This document shows positions 19,490 through 26,861 of a stretch of 64,000 nt of DNA, piece after piece. A program made the translations under genes and the position numbers. The notes beneath the pieces are model-generated. The model saw only the letters and a program-made list of their open reading frames with translations. It made no database searches and was not told where the DNA came from. Origin of the DNA: Streptomyces sp. SLBN-118 (lineage in GTDB: Bacteria; Actinomycetota; Actinomycetes; Streptomycetales; Streptomycetaceae); NCBI RefSeq assembly GCF_006715635.1, contig NZ_VFNP01000001.1, positions 3,286,001 to 3,350,000 on the forward strand, read 5' to 3'. Position 1 is the first letter of the stretch. Each line of letters begins with the position of its first letter.

Positions 19490-20934
19490 CAACAGCCCCC
19501 TTCGGCCGCGAACTGCCGTTCCAGTTCCTTGCGGTGCCAGATGTGGGCTGCGAGGAGTGCGCCGCCGGGGCTGTAACCCGAGCCGAGGTAGTCCCAGCGA
19601 CCGACGACGAGCGTGGTCGTCGGGTCGGACTCGGGCAGTCCGGCGTGGGCGCGGGCCTGTTCGGTGCGCCAGGTGCGGCGGGCGTCGCGCAGTGCGCCGA
19701 GGGTGGTGGAGTAGCTGCGGGACTTGGTGGAGAAGTGGCCCCGGAAGCCGAGCATGTGGGCCCACTTCCGGAGCTTGAGGTGGGCGAACTCCGGCAGCTC
19801 TCCAAGCTCCCAGCAGGTGCGGATCATCTGCCGGACGTGCCGGGCGACGGGGAGCCGGGTCAGCGGGCGGGCCTGTCCGGTGCCGTCGCAGGCGGTGCAC
19901 GGGAGCGGCGTTCCGTGGGGCAGGAGGTTGGCGCCGCGTCCCTGGCAGGGGCGGCAGAGGAGGGTGTGGTCGAGGGTGCCGGAGGCGTTGGCGGACTTGG
20001 TGGCGTACTTCGCCACGTAGGCGGCTACGGCCTGGTCGGTGAGTTCGGCGTCGGTGCCGAAGGCGGCGATCTCGCGCACGTCGAGCTGTGTGCCCCAGGC
20101 GAGTTCGCGCTCCCCGATCGCGTCCGAGGCGACGGCCACTCGGACCCGGAGGGCTGCGGCTCGGATGGCGTCCGTGAGCACGGCGACGGTCGCCGACGGT
20201 GGCGGAGGCATGGCGTTGCCGTCGGGGCCGTCGAGCCGGATGACGGCGTGGAAGTGGACCAGGCCGCGCTTTTGGTACTCGGCGACCTTGGCGAAGGAGA
20301 TCCGCAGTACGGCGCGGGCGGCTTTCTGGGTGAGGCCGAGTCGGGCGGCGAGCTCGCGGCGCAGGTAGATGGTGAAGCGGGCCCACAAGGCTCCGGCGTG
20401 GGCGTTGAAGAGGACTGCGCCCGCGTAGTCGTACGTCGCCGGGTTCAGCGGCGTCCCGATCAGGGCGTCCGTGGGTTCGTGGAGCTTGCGGCAGCGGCAG
20501 GGCCGGATGTCGCCGCCGGGGGTGGTGAGGCGGTTGTGGACGGGGCCGAAGGACGGCGGGGTGAGAGTGGCGAAGACCCGGGGGTGGGTGCGGACGGTGT
20601 CGGGCACGGTCTTGCCGCCGGAGAGGCCGGCGCGGATGAGGTGGTAGGTGTCGGCGGCATAGATGCGGGAGCAGGTTGGGCAGCGGGAGGCGCGGCGGTT
20701 GCCGCAGGTGGTGAGCAGGCTGCCCGTCGGTTCGGCGGAGGATGTGTAGGAGCGCAGCACCTCACCCGTCGCGGAATCGACGGTGGTGGTGTGGCCGGTC
20801 AGGCGCACGGGCTCGCTGCAGCCGCCGAGGCGTTCGATCTGCTGTTGCGCGCGGTCGAAGTTGGGGTGGTTGACGAGGTGGAGCAGGTCCCGCACGGCGG
20901 GGCTTGCCACGTGGCGCAGGTCCAGGGTGACCAT
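19489..20934 (-). CDS. RepSA-like rolling-circle replication initiator
   Basis: About 481 aa from ATG at 20934. The frame is open further upstream, but the sequence before MVTLDLRHVAS has no Rep character. It is related to the Rep proteins of pSAM2-type actinomycete integrative elements. It contains a zinc-finger-like region CGNRRASRCPTC (about 80-91), a V-H-F-H motif (LVHFHAVIRLDG) that fits an HUH-type metal site, a C-terminal half with a second CRPCQGRG...CTACDGTG zinc pattern, and then a conserved MLGFRGHFSTKSR-like region. It would nick the element's double-strand origin after excision. AAGGGA lies about 12 bases upstream as a weak ribosome site. The frame is intact. Confidence 0.82.
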   Translation of the reverse strand: MVTLDLRHVASPAVRDLLHLVNHPNFDRAQQQIERLGGCSEPVRLTGHTTTVDSATGEVLRSYTSSAEPTGSLLTTCGNRRASRCPTCSRIYAADTYHLIRAGLSGGKTVPDTVRTHPRVFATLTPPSFGPVHNRLTTPGGDIRPCRCRKLHEPTDALIGTPLNPATYDYAGAVLFNAHAGALWARFTIYLRRELAARLGLTQKAARAVLRISFAKVAEYQKRGLVHFHAVIRLDGPDGNAMPPPPSATVAVLTDAIRAAALRVRVAVASDAIGERELAWGTQLDVREIAAFGTDAELTDQAVAAYVAKYATKSANASGTLDHTLLCRPCQGRGANLLPHGTPLPCTACDGTGQARPLTRLPVARHVRQMIRTCWELGELPEFAHLKLRKWAHMLGFRGHFSTKSRSYSTTLGALRDARRTWRTEQARAHAGLPESDPTTTLVVGRWDYLGSGYSPGGALLAAHIWHRKELERQFAAEGGC

Positions 20935-21085
20935 TCGGGGCGTGTCCCTTCTGTCGGGTGGGTGGCCCCGAGCAGCACCCAGCCAGGCAGGAAGGCGTGT
21001 TGGTGCTGCTCGGGGCATGACGAACCAGGCCCATCGGGTGGGCGTGGGGTGGAGCGAGGGTGACGCGGCCGGTGAGGGCCGGGGC

Positions 21086-21826
21086 TCAGAGCTGAGCAAG
21101 TGCGGCGGTGGCCACCGGCAGGGCGATGCCCATGCGCGCGCCCAGGTGGGCGGCGGTGATCGGGGTCCCGTGCTCGGCACGGTGGGTGTCCGCGATGCGC
21201 CGGGCCGCGTCCAGCAAGGCAGCGGGCAGGGCCGGGCCGGAGGCGGGTCGGGCCGTCGGGGTGATGGCGACGGGAGCCGGGGCGGTCGGCGGTTCCTCGG
21301 TCGGCGACGCGACAGTGACCGGGACGGGGGCCGGGGGTGCTGGTTCGGGTGCGGGTGCTTCGTCTGGCACCGGCGCGGAGATGGGAGTGGTGGCGTCCTC
21401 CAGATGCGGGGTGGGGGCCGTGGGGGTGTGGAACTGGGCGAGGAAGGCGGGGCCGACGTGGCCCCAGCCGAGGAGCAGGAGCGGGGCGACGGTGTCGAGG
21501 CAGGCCCGGCCGTAGCGCCCGGTCAGCAGTGGCTCGGCGGTGTTCAGGGCAAGGGTGAGCACCCCGCACAGGTGCGGCAGCCGCGTACCGGCCCGCAACT
21601 CCGCCTTGGACACCCCGCGCAGAGCCAGGAACCGCAGAGCGACCAGGAGACCGACGACGGACAGATCCACCATGGGGGCGATCAGCGGCGCGATCGGACG
21701 GGGGACGCCGAGCCGCAGGGCGAGCGCCCAGACGTTGCCGAAGGAGAAGACGAAGGCCAGGGCCGCGATGACTGCCATGACCACGGTCACGGTGCGCCGG
21801 GTGAACCGTCTCCGCCATGTTCTCAA
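21086..21826 (-). CDS. DUF2637 membrane protein (Spd-like transfer/spread protein)
   Basis: A 246-aa protein with four hydrophobic segments in the first ~125 residues (for example VVMAVIAALAFVFSFGNVWALAL and LIAPMVDLSVVGLLVALRFLAL), then a long Pro/Ala-rich linker, and a C-terminal ~50-residue winged-helix-like part (HRAEHGTPITAAHLGARMGI). DUF2637 proteins accompany the Tra/Rep genes of actinomycete integrative elements and are thought to help plasmid spread in mycelium. The start is uncertain: TTG at 21826 overlaps the preceding stop (TTGA), but GGGAGG abuts it directly. An internal GTG at 21790 is an alternative. Confidence 0.72.
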   Translation of the reverse strand: MRTWRRRFTRRTVTVVMAVIAALAFVFSFGNVWALALRLGVPRPIAPLIAPMVDLSVVGLLVALRFLALRGVSKAELRAGTRLPHLCGVLTLALNTAEPLLTGRYGRACLDTVAPLLLLGWGHVGPAFLAQFHTPTAPTPHLEDATTPISAPVPDEAPAPEPAPPAPVPVTVASPTEEPPTAPAPVAITPTARPASGPALPAALLDAARRIADTHRAEHGTPITAAHLGARMGIALPVATAALAQL

Positions 21827-22437
21827 CCTCCCTTCTGGTGTGGGCGTTTCGTCGTCGGGTCGCTGCCCTTGTACTCGCGGAAGTAACCGTGCGCCTCATC
21901 GATGATCAGGACCGTGAGCGGCCACTCCGGTGAGGGGCCGACGTGCCACAGGTTCTTCACACCCAGCACGTCCCGGATGGTCGCCGAGCGCCGCTTACGC
22001 AGCTCCACCAACCGCTTGAACAGCGCGTTCGCCTCATCGAGGTCATCCCCGCAGAACGCGAACATCCGCTTGACCAGGTCGGCGTAGTCGCCCTCCGAGG
22101 CCTGCGACACCTTGCCGTCCGCACCCGCGATCTGCACGGACGGAGACGGCGCGAAGTCGCAGACGAACTTGTTGACCCCCGAGGTCTTGCCCGCACCCGG
22201 GACGCCGGCCACCGTCACCCCGGGCACGTTGGCCAGGGACACCCACACCTTCGCGGCGTACTCATCGATGCCCGGCTCCCAGCGGGTCAGGTCCGTGGGC
22301 GGGCGGCGGGTGGGCCGGTGCGTGGTCGGCGTGGTCAGGGGGTCGGAGCGCACGCCCCGGATCACCACCCTGCCGGGGCCGTCCGGCAGCACGGACACCC
22401 GCGTGCACCGCCAGGCGTCCGCCAGTGTCGAGTCCCA
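21823..22437 (-). pseudogene. Truncated TraB/FtsK-like conjugative DNA translocase
   Basis: An internal fragment of an FtsK/SpoIIIE-type transfer protein. The Walker A motif is GVPGAGKTSG and the Walker B is LTVLIIDEAHGYF. The N-terminal part is missing. In-frame similarity begins near 22437 (a W-D-S-T-L-A-D-A-W stretch) exactly where the IS remnant ends, and no proper start codon remains. The C-terminal ~200 residues (sensor, arginine finger and gamma/recognition domain) are also missing, because the frame ends soon after Walker B. A normal relative pumps double-stranded element DNA between mycelia; this one cannot be functional. Confidence 0.78.
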
Positions 22438-22482
22438 GGTGATGGCTGGCGTTCTGGTCCCAGGTGATGCTTGACGGTGGGC

Positions 22483-22757
22483 CTAGACAACATCGGAAGC
22501 TTCGTAGGGTTTGTTCGCTTTCACGTTGCGGACCGGGATGTCGGTGGTGCGCTGGATGACGCGGGCCTGTCCAGCTCGACGGTGATCGTCGAGTCCGCGA
22601 CATACACGGTCACGGTCTGTCCCGCGTAGGTCCGCCCGAGCGAGATGACCTGCCGGCAGACCATGGCCGTGCCCGTCGCACTGACCCGACGCTGCACCCG
22701 CACTGACCCGACGCTGCACCCGCACTGACCCGACGCTGCACCCGCACCGGCTCGACG
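22483..22757 (-). pseudogene. IS481-type transposase C-terminal remnant
   Basis: The minus strand encodes the C-terminal beta-rich tail of a DDE integrase/IS481 transposase: RVQRRVSATGTAMVCRQ, then LGRTYAGQTVTVYVADSTI, then in another frame VIQRTTDIPVRNVKANKP up to the stop at 22485-22483. At least one frameshift lies near 22575. The segment coding for the RVQRRVSA part is present three times in tandem (22682-22747), which breaks the frame again because the unit is 22 bases. No DDE catalytic core remains. Confidence 0.62.
22682..22747. repeat. Tandem repeat, 3 perfect copies of 22 bp
   Basis: Three perfect copies of a 22-base unit beginning TGACCCGACGCTGCACCC lie at 22682-22703, 22704-22725 and 22726-22747. 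The unit corresponds to codons of the transposase tail, so this is a local duplication within a dead gene. Confidence 0.95.
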
Positions 22758-23197
22758 CCCGGACGCGGCGGCGGGCCGGCCGGACGCAGGCCGCCGCGCG
22801 CCGGCGGTCGGTGCCCGCCGCCCGCTCCTGTCTGCCGCCCCCCTGGCGACGGCCGCCGACCACTCGGCGCGCAGTCGTCAGGCAAGCGAGCCGAACCGGT
22901 CAAGGAAGCAACTCAGCACCCACAGCAGCGCCGCAGGCCGACTCTGCTGAACGCCGCGCAGCGTCAGGTCAGGCTGCGGCAGCCAAGGCCGCGATCGTCG
23001 CCGACGCGTGGGCCGCAGATCGAGCAACCCAGCCCGCTGCCAAACGGCCACGCCGGAGGGGGCAAATGCCGTGGCGGAACAATGAGGCGTGGCTGAGGCC
23101 GGCGCGGGTTGCTGGAAGCACACGTGGCGGGTGATCTCTCGGCGCACCCGCCGTCGTGGCTGACTTTCTGTGGCTGAGCTTGAAGGTGCGACGGGGA
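22758..23197. other. Non-coding, unassigned stretch
   Basis: About 440 bases lie between the IS remnant and the TPR regulator gene. Several frames are open on both strands, but their translations are Arg/Ala/Pro-rich low-complexity sequence without a recognisable motif or ribosome site. It is probably decayed IS or element sequence. Confidence 0.5.
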
Positions 23198-24538
23198 TCA
23201 GGTGACCAGTGACGGTGGTGCGATCGTCCGTGCCCGGTCGTACAGGTCGAGCGCCGTCGCGTTCTTCAGATGAGGGCGCAAGAGGCCGAACATCGCCTTC
23301 ACGCGGTCGTCGGCGCGGCCGGACTGCACCTTGGGGTAGTCGTCGAGGGCCTGGTGCCAGGTGGCGCAGGCTGCTTCCAGGTGGCCGAGTTCCATCTGCC
23401 GCTCAGCCAACAGGCCACGACGGTGTACTCGCGTGCGCTGGTACACGCTGGGGCGAAGCCGGTCCGCTTGTTGCATGGCCTCGACGGCTCCGGCCTTGTC
23501 GTCGAGTTCGTAACGTACCTGGCTGACGTGGTAGTTGAGCGACGACGGGTCGTACGAGCCGAACGCCTTTCCCCGTGACTCGGCGCGGTCCATGGCCGCC
23601 TCAGCTTCCCGGATGTGGCGCAGCGCACCCGTACGGTCGCCGGTCTGCGCGGCGGCGTGCGCCTGCTGGCCGGCGAGGAAGGCCAGCATACGGGGGCCGG
23701 CTTTCGGGGAGGCGGCGGCAGCGGCGTCGGCCAGCTCCATGGCCTTCGCCCCATGACGGAGGTCGACTGCCTGGACGCTCATGCCCCGCAGGGTGGTGCA
23801 GTACGTCAGGTGGTCTTCGGCAGCGCCCGCCAGCTCCAGAGCCATGACGTAGTACCGCTGTGCGAGACCGTGCAGCCCTTCGTCCACGGCCATATAACCG
23901 GTCAGGTAGAGCAGGTCCGAGGCCGCTGACAGCATCGCCTTGCGAACATCCTCGGGCGCGTCGGCGCGCAGGTAGGAGGCCACGGTGTTGACCATGAACG
24001 AGGCCGCCATGGGACGTGCGTGACGGCCGCCGAACTCGTCGTCCAGCTCCGAGACACGCTCGGTCATGGCAACGACCATGTCCACTTCGTTCATGCCGAT
24101 GCGTGCTGTGCGGCCGGACCGAATGGCATCGGCACGCCCGACCACATCAGGCCAGCCGGGAATGGTGACGGCCACGGAGAACAGGCCGGCACCCAGGACA
24201 CTGCGGCGGGACGGGTCCATATCCAGCCTCCCCAGGTCGATCACCCCTTCCACGGTATCCGCAGCCGCGGAGGAGCGATCGCGTGGAACCGGCAGCCCGG
24301 CCTCGGCATGGGTGACGGGGCGGCTGAGGCGGCGGGAGAGAGCTTCGAGGATGCATCCGCGCACCGCACCGCGAGGGACGGTGCCTCCGAGCCAGTGACT
24401 CACTGCCGACTCGTCGTAGCGCAGGGGGATTCCGGTCTCAGTGCCGACGCGGTTCACCGCCCGCGCGAACTGGCGGTGAGTCCAGCGGCTCTCGGTGAGC
24501 AGGCGCCCGAGCGCCACGTTCGGTTCACGCTTGGCCAT
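23198..24538 (-). CDS. XRE-like regulator with TPR domain
   Basis: A 446-aa protein. Residues about 5-75 form a helix-turn-helix DNA-binding domain (LGRLLTESRWTHRQFARAVNRVG, then ESAVSHWLGGTVPR). After a linker, residues about 150-440 are an all-helical tetratricopeptide-like array (for example GLAQRYYVMALELAGAAED, then QQAHAAAQTGDRTGALRHIREAEAAMD). This is the architecture of Streptomyces peptide- or signal-sensing regulators. It faces the small ORFs and the peptide/asparagine-synthetase/methyltransferase operon across a 149-base divergent region, so it is the likely local regulator (inference). The start ATG at 24538 is at the beginning of the HTH. The frame is intact, unlike the genes on either side. 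Confidence 0.82.
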   Translation of the reverse strand: MAKREPNVALGRLLTESRWTHRQFARAVNRVGTETGIPLRYDESAVSHWLGGTVPRGAVRGCILEALSRRLSRPVTHAEAGLPVPRDRSSAAADTVEGVIDLGRLDMDPSRRSVLGAGLFSVAVTIPGWPDVVGRADAIRSGRTARIGMNEVDMVVAMTERVSELDDEFGGRHARPMAASFMVNTVASYLRADAPEDVRKAMLSAASDLLYLTGYMAVDEGLHGLAQRYYVMALELAGAAEDHLTYCTTLRGMSVQAVDLRHGAKAMELADAAAAASPKAGPRMLAFLAGQQAHAAAQTGDRTGALRHIREAEAAMDRAESRGKAFGSYDPSSLNYHVSQVRYELDDKAGAVEAMQQADRLRPSVYQRTRVHRRGLLAERQMELGHLEAACATWHQALDDYPKVQSGRADDRVKAMFGLLRPHLKNATALDLYDRARTIAPPSLVT

Positions 24539-24687
24539 CCCCTCAACTCCCCGTGACCTTGCGAACTTTCAAGGCTTTCAAGTCCTGGTGATACGGCAAC
24601 GGTACCGCTGAGCGTGGTCGTGCAGTTGCGTAGAGGCAGCAGGGAACGGCGAGGCCTCGCCGCAGCCGTCGTCTGAAGGGCTGAGGG

Positions 24688-24915
24688 ATGAGAAGCGAAG
24701 CACGGACCCGTCTGGCCCAGATGACCGAGGAGCAGGGCATGGACGGGGTGTTGAGGATCGACACCTACGAGGGCGCGGACCTGCCGCCGGGTTCGAACCG
24801 GTTCTCGCCGTGCCGCTGCCCGCAGCACCGCAGTGCCACGCCCGAGTACGGCGCGGAGAAGCTGAGCGTCGCAGTACGCGAGGCCAACCAGCGCAGCCGC
24901 GGAGAGCGGCTGTGA
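24688..24915 (+). CDS. Small conserved-type protein, 75 aa, unknown
   Basis: ATG at 24688 with GAAGGG about 7 bases upstream; it ends in a GTGA overlap with the next small ORF. The sequence is soluble and charged, with a central acidic stretch (VLRIDTYEGADLPPG) and a CRCPQH motif that could bind a metal. It is the first gene divergent from the TPR regulator, and the overlapping second ORF suggests a real operon. No family is recognised. Small proteins of this type are common in Streptomyces accessory regions. It could be an accessory factor for the downstream peptide genes (speculative). Confidence 0.6.
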   Translation: MRSEARTRLAQMTEEQGMDGVLRIDTYEGADLPPGSNRFSPCRCPQHRSATPEYGAEKLSVAVREANQRSRGERL

Positions 24916-25025
24916 ACCGGTTAGCCGCAGCCGTCGACCGCTACGCCGGACCACTCCTGATCACCACCATCTCGGGATCGGTCGGCTTCGTCCTGGGCGT
25001 CGCCGCCGCATCCACACCCGCCTGA
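24912..25025 (+). CDS. Small membrane peptide, 37 aa
   Basis: A GTG start overlaps the previous stop by four bases (GTGA). The product has a short amphipathic front (NRLAAAVDRYAG) and a single hydrophobic segment of about 20 residues (PLLITTISGSVGFVLGVAAA), consistent with one membrane helix. No homologue is recalled. Its existence is supported by the coupled start and by the hydrophobic pattern, not by motif. Confidence 0.5.
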   Translation: MNRLAAAVDRYAGPLLITTISGSVGFVLGVAAASTPA

Positions 25026-25096
25026 CTCCTCCCCGTCACGCATCCAGGCTCCCCACCTGTGATGAGGGAGGGCCCGCCGCCGGAAGCGGTGGGCAC

Positions 25097-25140
25097 CCCG
25101 TCCGGCTGCCTTCTTCGCAAGGGTCCGGCAGCCGGACGGG
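25097..25140 (+). promoter_or_regulatory. Strong hairpin upstream of the peptide gene
   Basis: CCCGTCCGGCTGCC (25097-25110) pairs perfectly with GGCAGCCGGACGGG (25127-25140) over 14 bases with a 16-base loop. It lies 55 bases before the 39-aa peptide gene and after the two small ORFs. It may terminate the small-ORF transcript or form a leader structure for the peptide mRNA. There is no T-run. Confidence 0.6.
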
Positions 25141-25195
25141 TCCAACTCCGCAGCAGTCGCCGCGGAGTCCACTGAAAACCGTAAGGGAGAAAACG

Positions 25196-25315
25196 ATGAA
25201 CGTGGACGAGCTGTTCACCGGCGACCTGATCACTGGCGTCCCGGCCGTCGAGGCCGCGCTGCTCGACAAGATGCCGGGCGGTGGCGACAACAACGGCGAC
25301 CACTGCAGCAAGTGA
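25196..25315 (+). CDS. Putative RiPP precursor peptide, 39 aa
   Basis: ATG at 25196 has an excellent ribosome site (AAGGGAGA, spacing about 5). The product splits into a leader-like acidic, helical front (MNVDELFTGDLI, ending about AALLDKM) and a compositionally different C-terminus, PGGGDNNGDHCSK, rich in Gly, Asp and Asn with a single Cys. It sits between two perfect hairpins and directly before an asparagine-synthetase-like enzyme and a methyltransferase, the layout expected for a ribosomally made, modified peptide. No RRE protein, leader protease or transporter gene is adjacent. It does not match a lasso precursor, because the tail after a possible Gly-Asp ring would be only about four residues. 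The peptide class is unknown. Confidence 0.68.
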   Translation: MNVDELFTGDLITGVPAVEAALLDKMPGGGDNNGDHCSK

Positions 25316-25331
25316 TCCAGGGCTGACGCCG

Positions 25332-25365
25332 GGCGGGGCGGGGCCGTTCGCGGCCCCGCCCCGCC
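25332..25365 (+). terminator. Intercistronic hairpin (TTCG tetraloop) after peptide gene
   Basis: A perfect 15-base G+C stem (GGCGGGGCGGGGCCG at 25332-25346, CGGCCCCGCCCCGCC at 25351-25365) is closed by a TTCG loop, 16 bases after the peptide stop and 23 bases before the asparagine-synthetase-like gene. Such a structure usually acts as a partial terminator or RNA stabiliser, raising precursor mRNA relative to enzyme mRNA. There is no T-run. Confidence 0.7.
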
Positions 25366-25388
25366 GCACGACATCGGAAAGGGACGAC

Positions 25389-26861
25389 ATGCTGTCGATG
25401 CGTCTGCGCCTGGCTGATCTCCAGGAGCCCAAGTGGAGATCGCAGGGCGGCCGTTGGATCAACGGCGAGAGCTGGATCGAGCCCGTAAACGTGTCCACTC
25501 TGGTCATGGAGGTCGCCGACGACCAAGCGCCGCGCGTACGGGTCCGGGTGAAGGAGTGCAAGCGGGACGAGGCCGACTTCGTCGAACTCACCATGGAGCC
25601 CGGACAAGCCCGCCTGGCGGCGGGCGTCTTCGGCACAGCCCCGCTCTATCTGACAGGGAAGGCCGAGGAGCTGCACGCCTCGTGGGACCTGACACTACTG
25701 CGACCGTATATACAGGCCGATCGCCTGGTGCCGCGCGTTGTCGCTCGAACGCTGACGAGGCAGCACCGCTACACGTCCGAGACGCTCTTCGAAGGCGTCT
25801 ACCGCCTCACCGAACGGGCAGCGGCCACGTTTACCCCCTCGGGACTCAGCATCCACTACCCCGACCCCGCCGAACACGTACTTGAGCCACGCCGGCTGCG
25901 TGCTGGCGTTGATCCACTCGCCGCTCTGGACGAGTTGCTGACCGACGTAATACGCCAGGCGCCGACGGCAACCGGATGCGTGGGCGTCGAACTGTCCGGC
26001 GGCGCGGACTCCGGGAACGTCGCCCTGGCCATCAAGGCGGCCCGCTTCCTCGAGGTGTACAGCTTCGGCCTGCTGGTGGGAGGAAGCACCGGCAGGCAAC
26101 AGAGCGAGCGGCGCCGGACCCTTGTGGAGCACTGCGGCTTCCGAGACACGGCCACCCCCGCCATGCAGCACCCACCCTTCTGCGCTGGAGGCGTACGCGC
26201 TCTGCGCAAGCCGCACGACCCGGCGGGAGCCTTCTACCAGGAGGCGTTCGACGTAGTACGCGAGCAGGCAGCCGCCCGGCGGTGCGAGATCATGTTCACC
26301 GGCAGCGGCGGCGACGAGATCAACGCCCACCACTCAAGGACACAGGCCGAACTGCCGACACCCGAACCCGTACCGTGGCTAGGAGTCAAGGCAGCCCGAG
26401 CACTCGCCGAGGTGAACGAGCATCTGGCGCCCATCCCGGTACTGCCCGTACCGACCCTGATGGCGTTCGGGATGCACAACCCCGGATTCCTCCGGGCCGG
26501 AATCTGGCCGGTGAGCCCGCTCGCGCACCCGCGGATCGTGCGGTTCATGGAGCAGCTACCGCACGAACACAAGCGCGGCAAAGCGCTGTTCCGCGAACGG
26601 ATCAGACGGGCCGGGGTACCCGAGTGGGTAGCCGCGCCGGCCGAACCGGAGAACTTCCTGGCCGTCCTGGAGAAGGGCCTGCGGTCCTACGGTCTGCCCG
26701 TACTGGACGACATGCTGAAAGAGTCCATCCTGGTGGACCTCGGCTACGTTGATGGGAAGGCTCTCGCCAAGGCGCGGAGGGACGCCGACGCTGCGCCGGG
26801 CGTCCCCGACCTGCTGTGCGATGTGCTCGCCCTGGAAGTCGGACTGCGAAGCCTCATGTGA
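25389..26861 (+). CDS. Asparagine-synthetase-like ATP-dependent amide/lactam-forming enzyme
   Basis: About 490 aa from ATG at 25389, with AAAGGGA 5 bases upstream; the longer open frame from 25281 would run through the hairpin. The C-terminal half is an AsnB-type ATP-pyrophosphatase domain: ELSGGADSGNVAL is the PP-loop (203-208) and FTGSGGDEINAHH (305-310) is the second conserved loop. The N-terminal ~170 residues resemble the glutaminase fold position but have no Cys at residue 2, so the enzyme cannot use glutamine in the usual way. This pattern occurs in lasso cyclases and beta-lactam synthetases, which adenylate a carboxylate and close an amide. The likely substrate is the peptide encoded just upstream (inference). 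Its stop overlaps the methyltransferase start. Confidence 0.83.
   Translation: MLSMRLRLADLQEPKWRSQGGRWINGESWIEPVNVSTLVMEVADDQAPRVRVRVKECKRDEADFVELTMEPGQARLAAGVFGTAPLYLTGKAEELHASWDLTLLRPYIQADRLVPRVVARTLTRQHRYTSETLFEGVYRLTERAAATFTPSGLSIHYPDPAEHVLEPRRLRAGVDPLAALDELLTDVIRQAPTATGCVGVELSGGADSGNVALAIKAARFLEVYSFGLLVGGSTGRQQSERRRTLVEHCGFRDTATPAMQHPPFCAGGVRALRKPHDPAGAFYQEAFDVVREQAAARRCEIMFTGSGGDEINAHHSRTQAELPTPEPVPWLGVKAARALAEVNEHLAPIPVLPVPTLMAFGMHNPGFLRAGIWPVSPLAHPRIVRFMEQLPHEHKRGKALFRERIRRAGVPEWVAAPAEPENFLAVLEKGLRSYGLPVLDDMLKESILVDLGYVDGKALAKARRDADAAPGVPDLLCDVLALEVGLRSLM

Larger units (their letters stand above)
22432..22757 (-). mobile_element. Degenerate IS481-like insertion sequence end
   Basis: This is the IS end adjoining the truncated tra gene. 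The 13-base sequence GTCCCAGGTGATG occurs twice (22432-22444 and 22457-22469), a terminal-repeat arrangement I associate with Streptomyces IS481-type elements. It is followed by the tail of a transposase at 22483-22757. The other end of the element is not recognisable, so only a stub remains. Its insertion probably removed the N-terminus of tra. Confidence 0.5.

Noticed and set aside
22432..22757. CRISPR-like array (short direct repeats)
   Set aside because: The 22-bp copies are contiguous without spacers and the 13-bp repeats occur only twice; they belong to an IS remnant.
22811..23134. 107-aa plus-strand open frame between IS remnant and TPR gene
   Set aside because: Low-complexity Arg/Ala sequence, no ribosome site and no recognisable motif.
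25196..25315. Lasso peptide precursor
   Set aside because: An AsnB-like partner suggested it, but there is no leader peptidase or RRE gene, no Thr at the usual leader position, and the tail after a possible Gly-to-Asp ring would be only about four residues.
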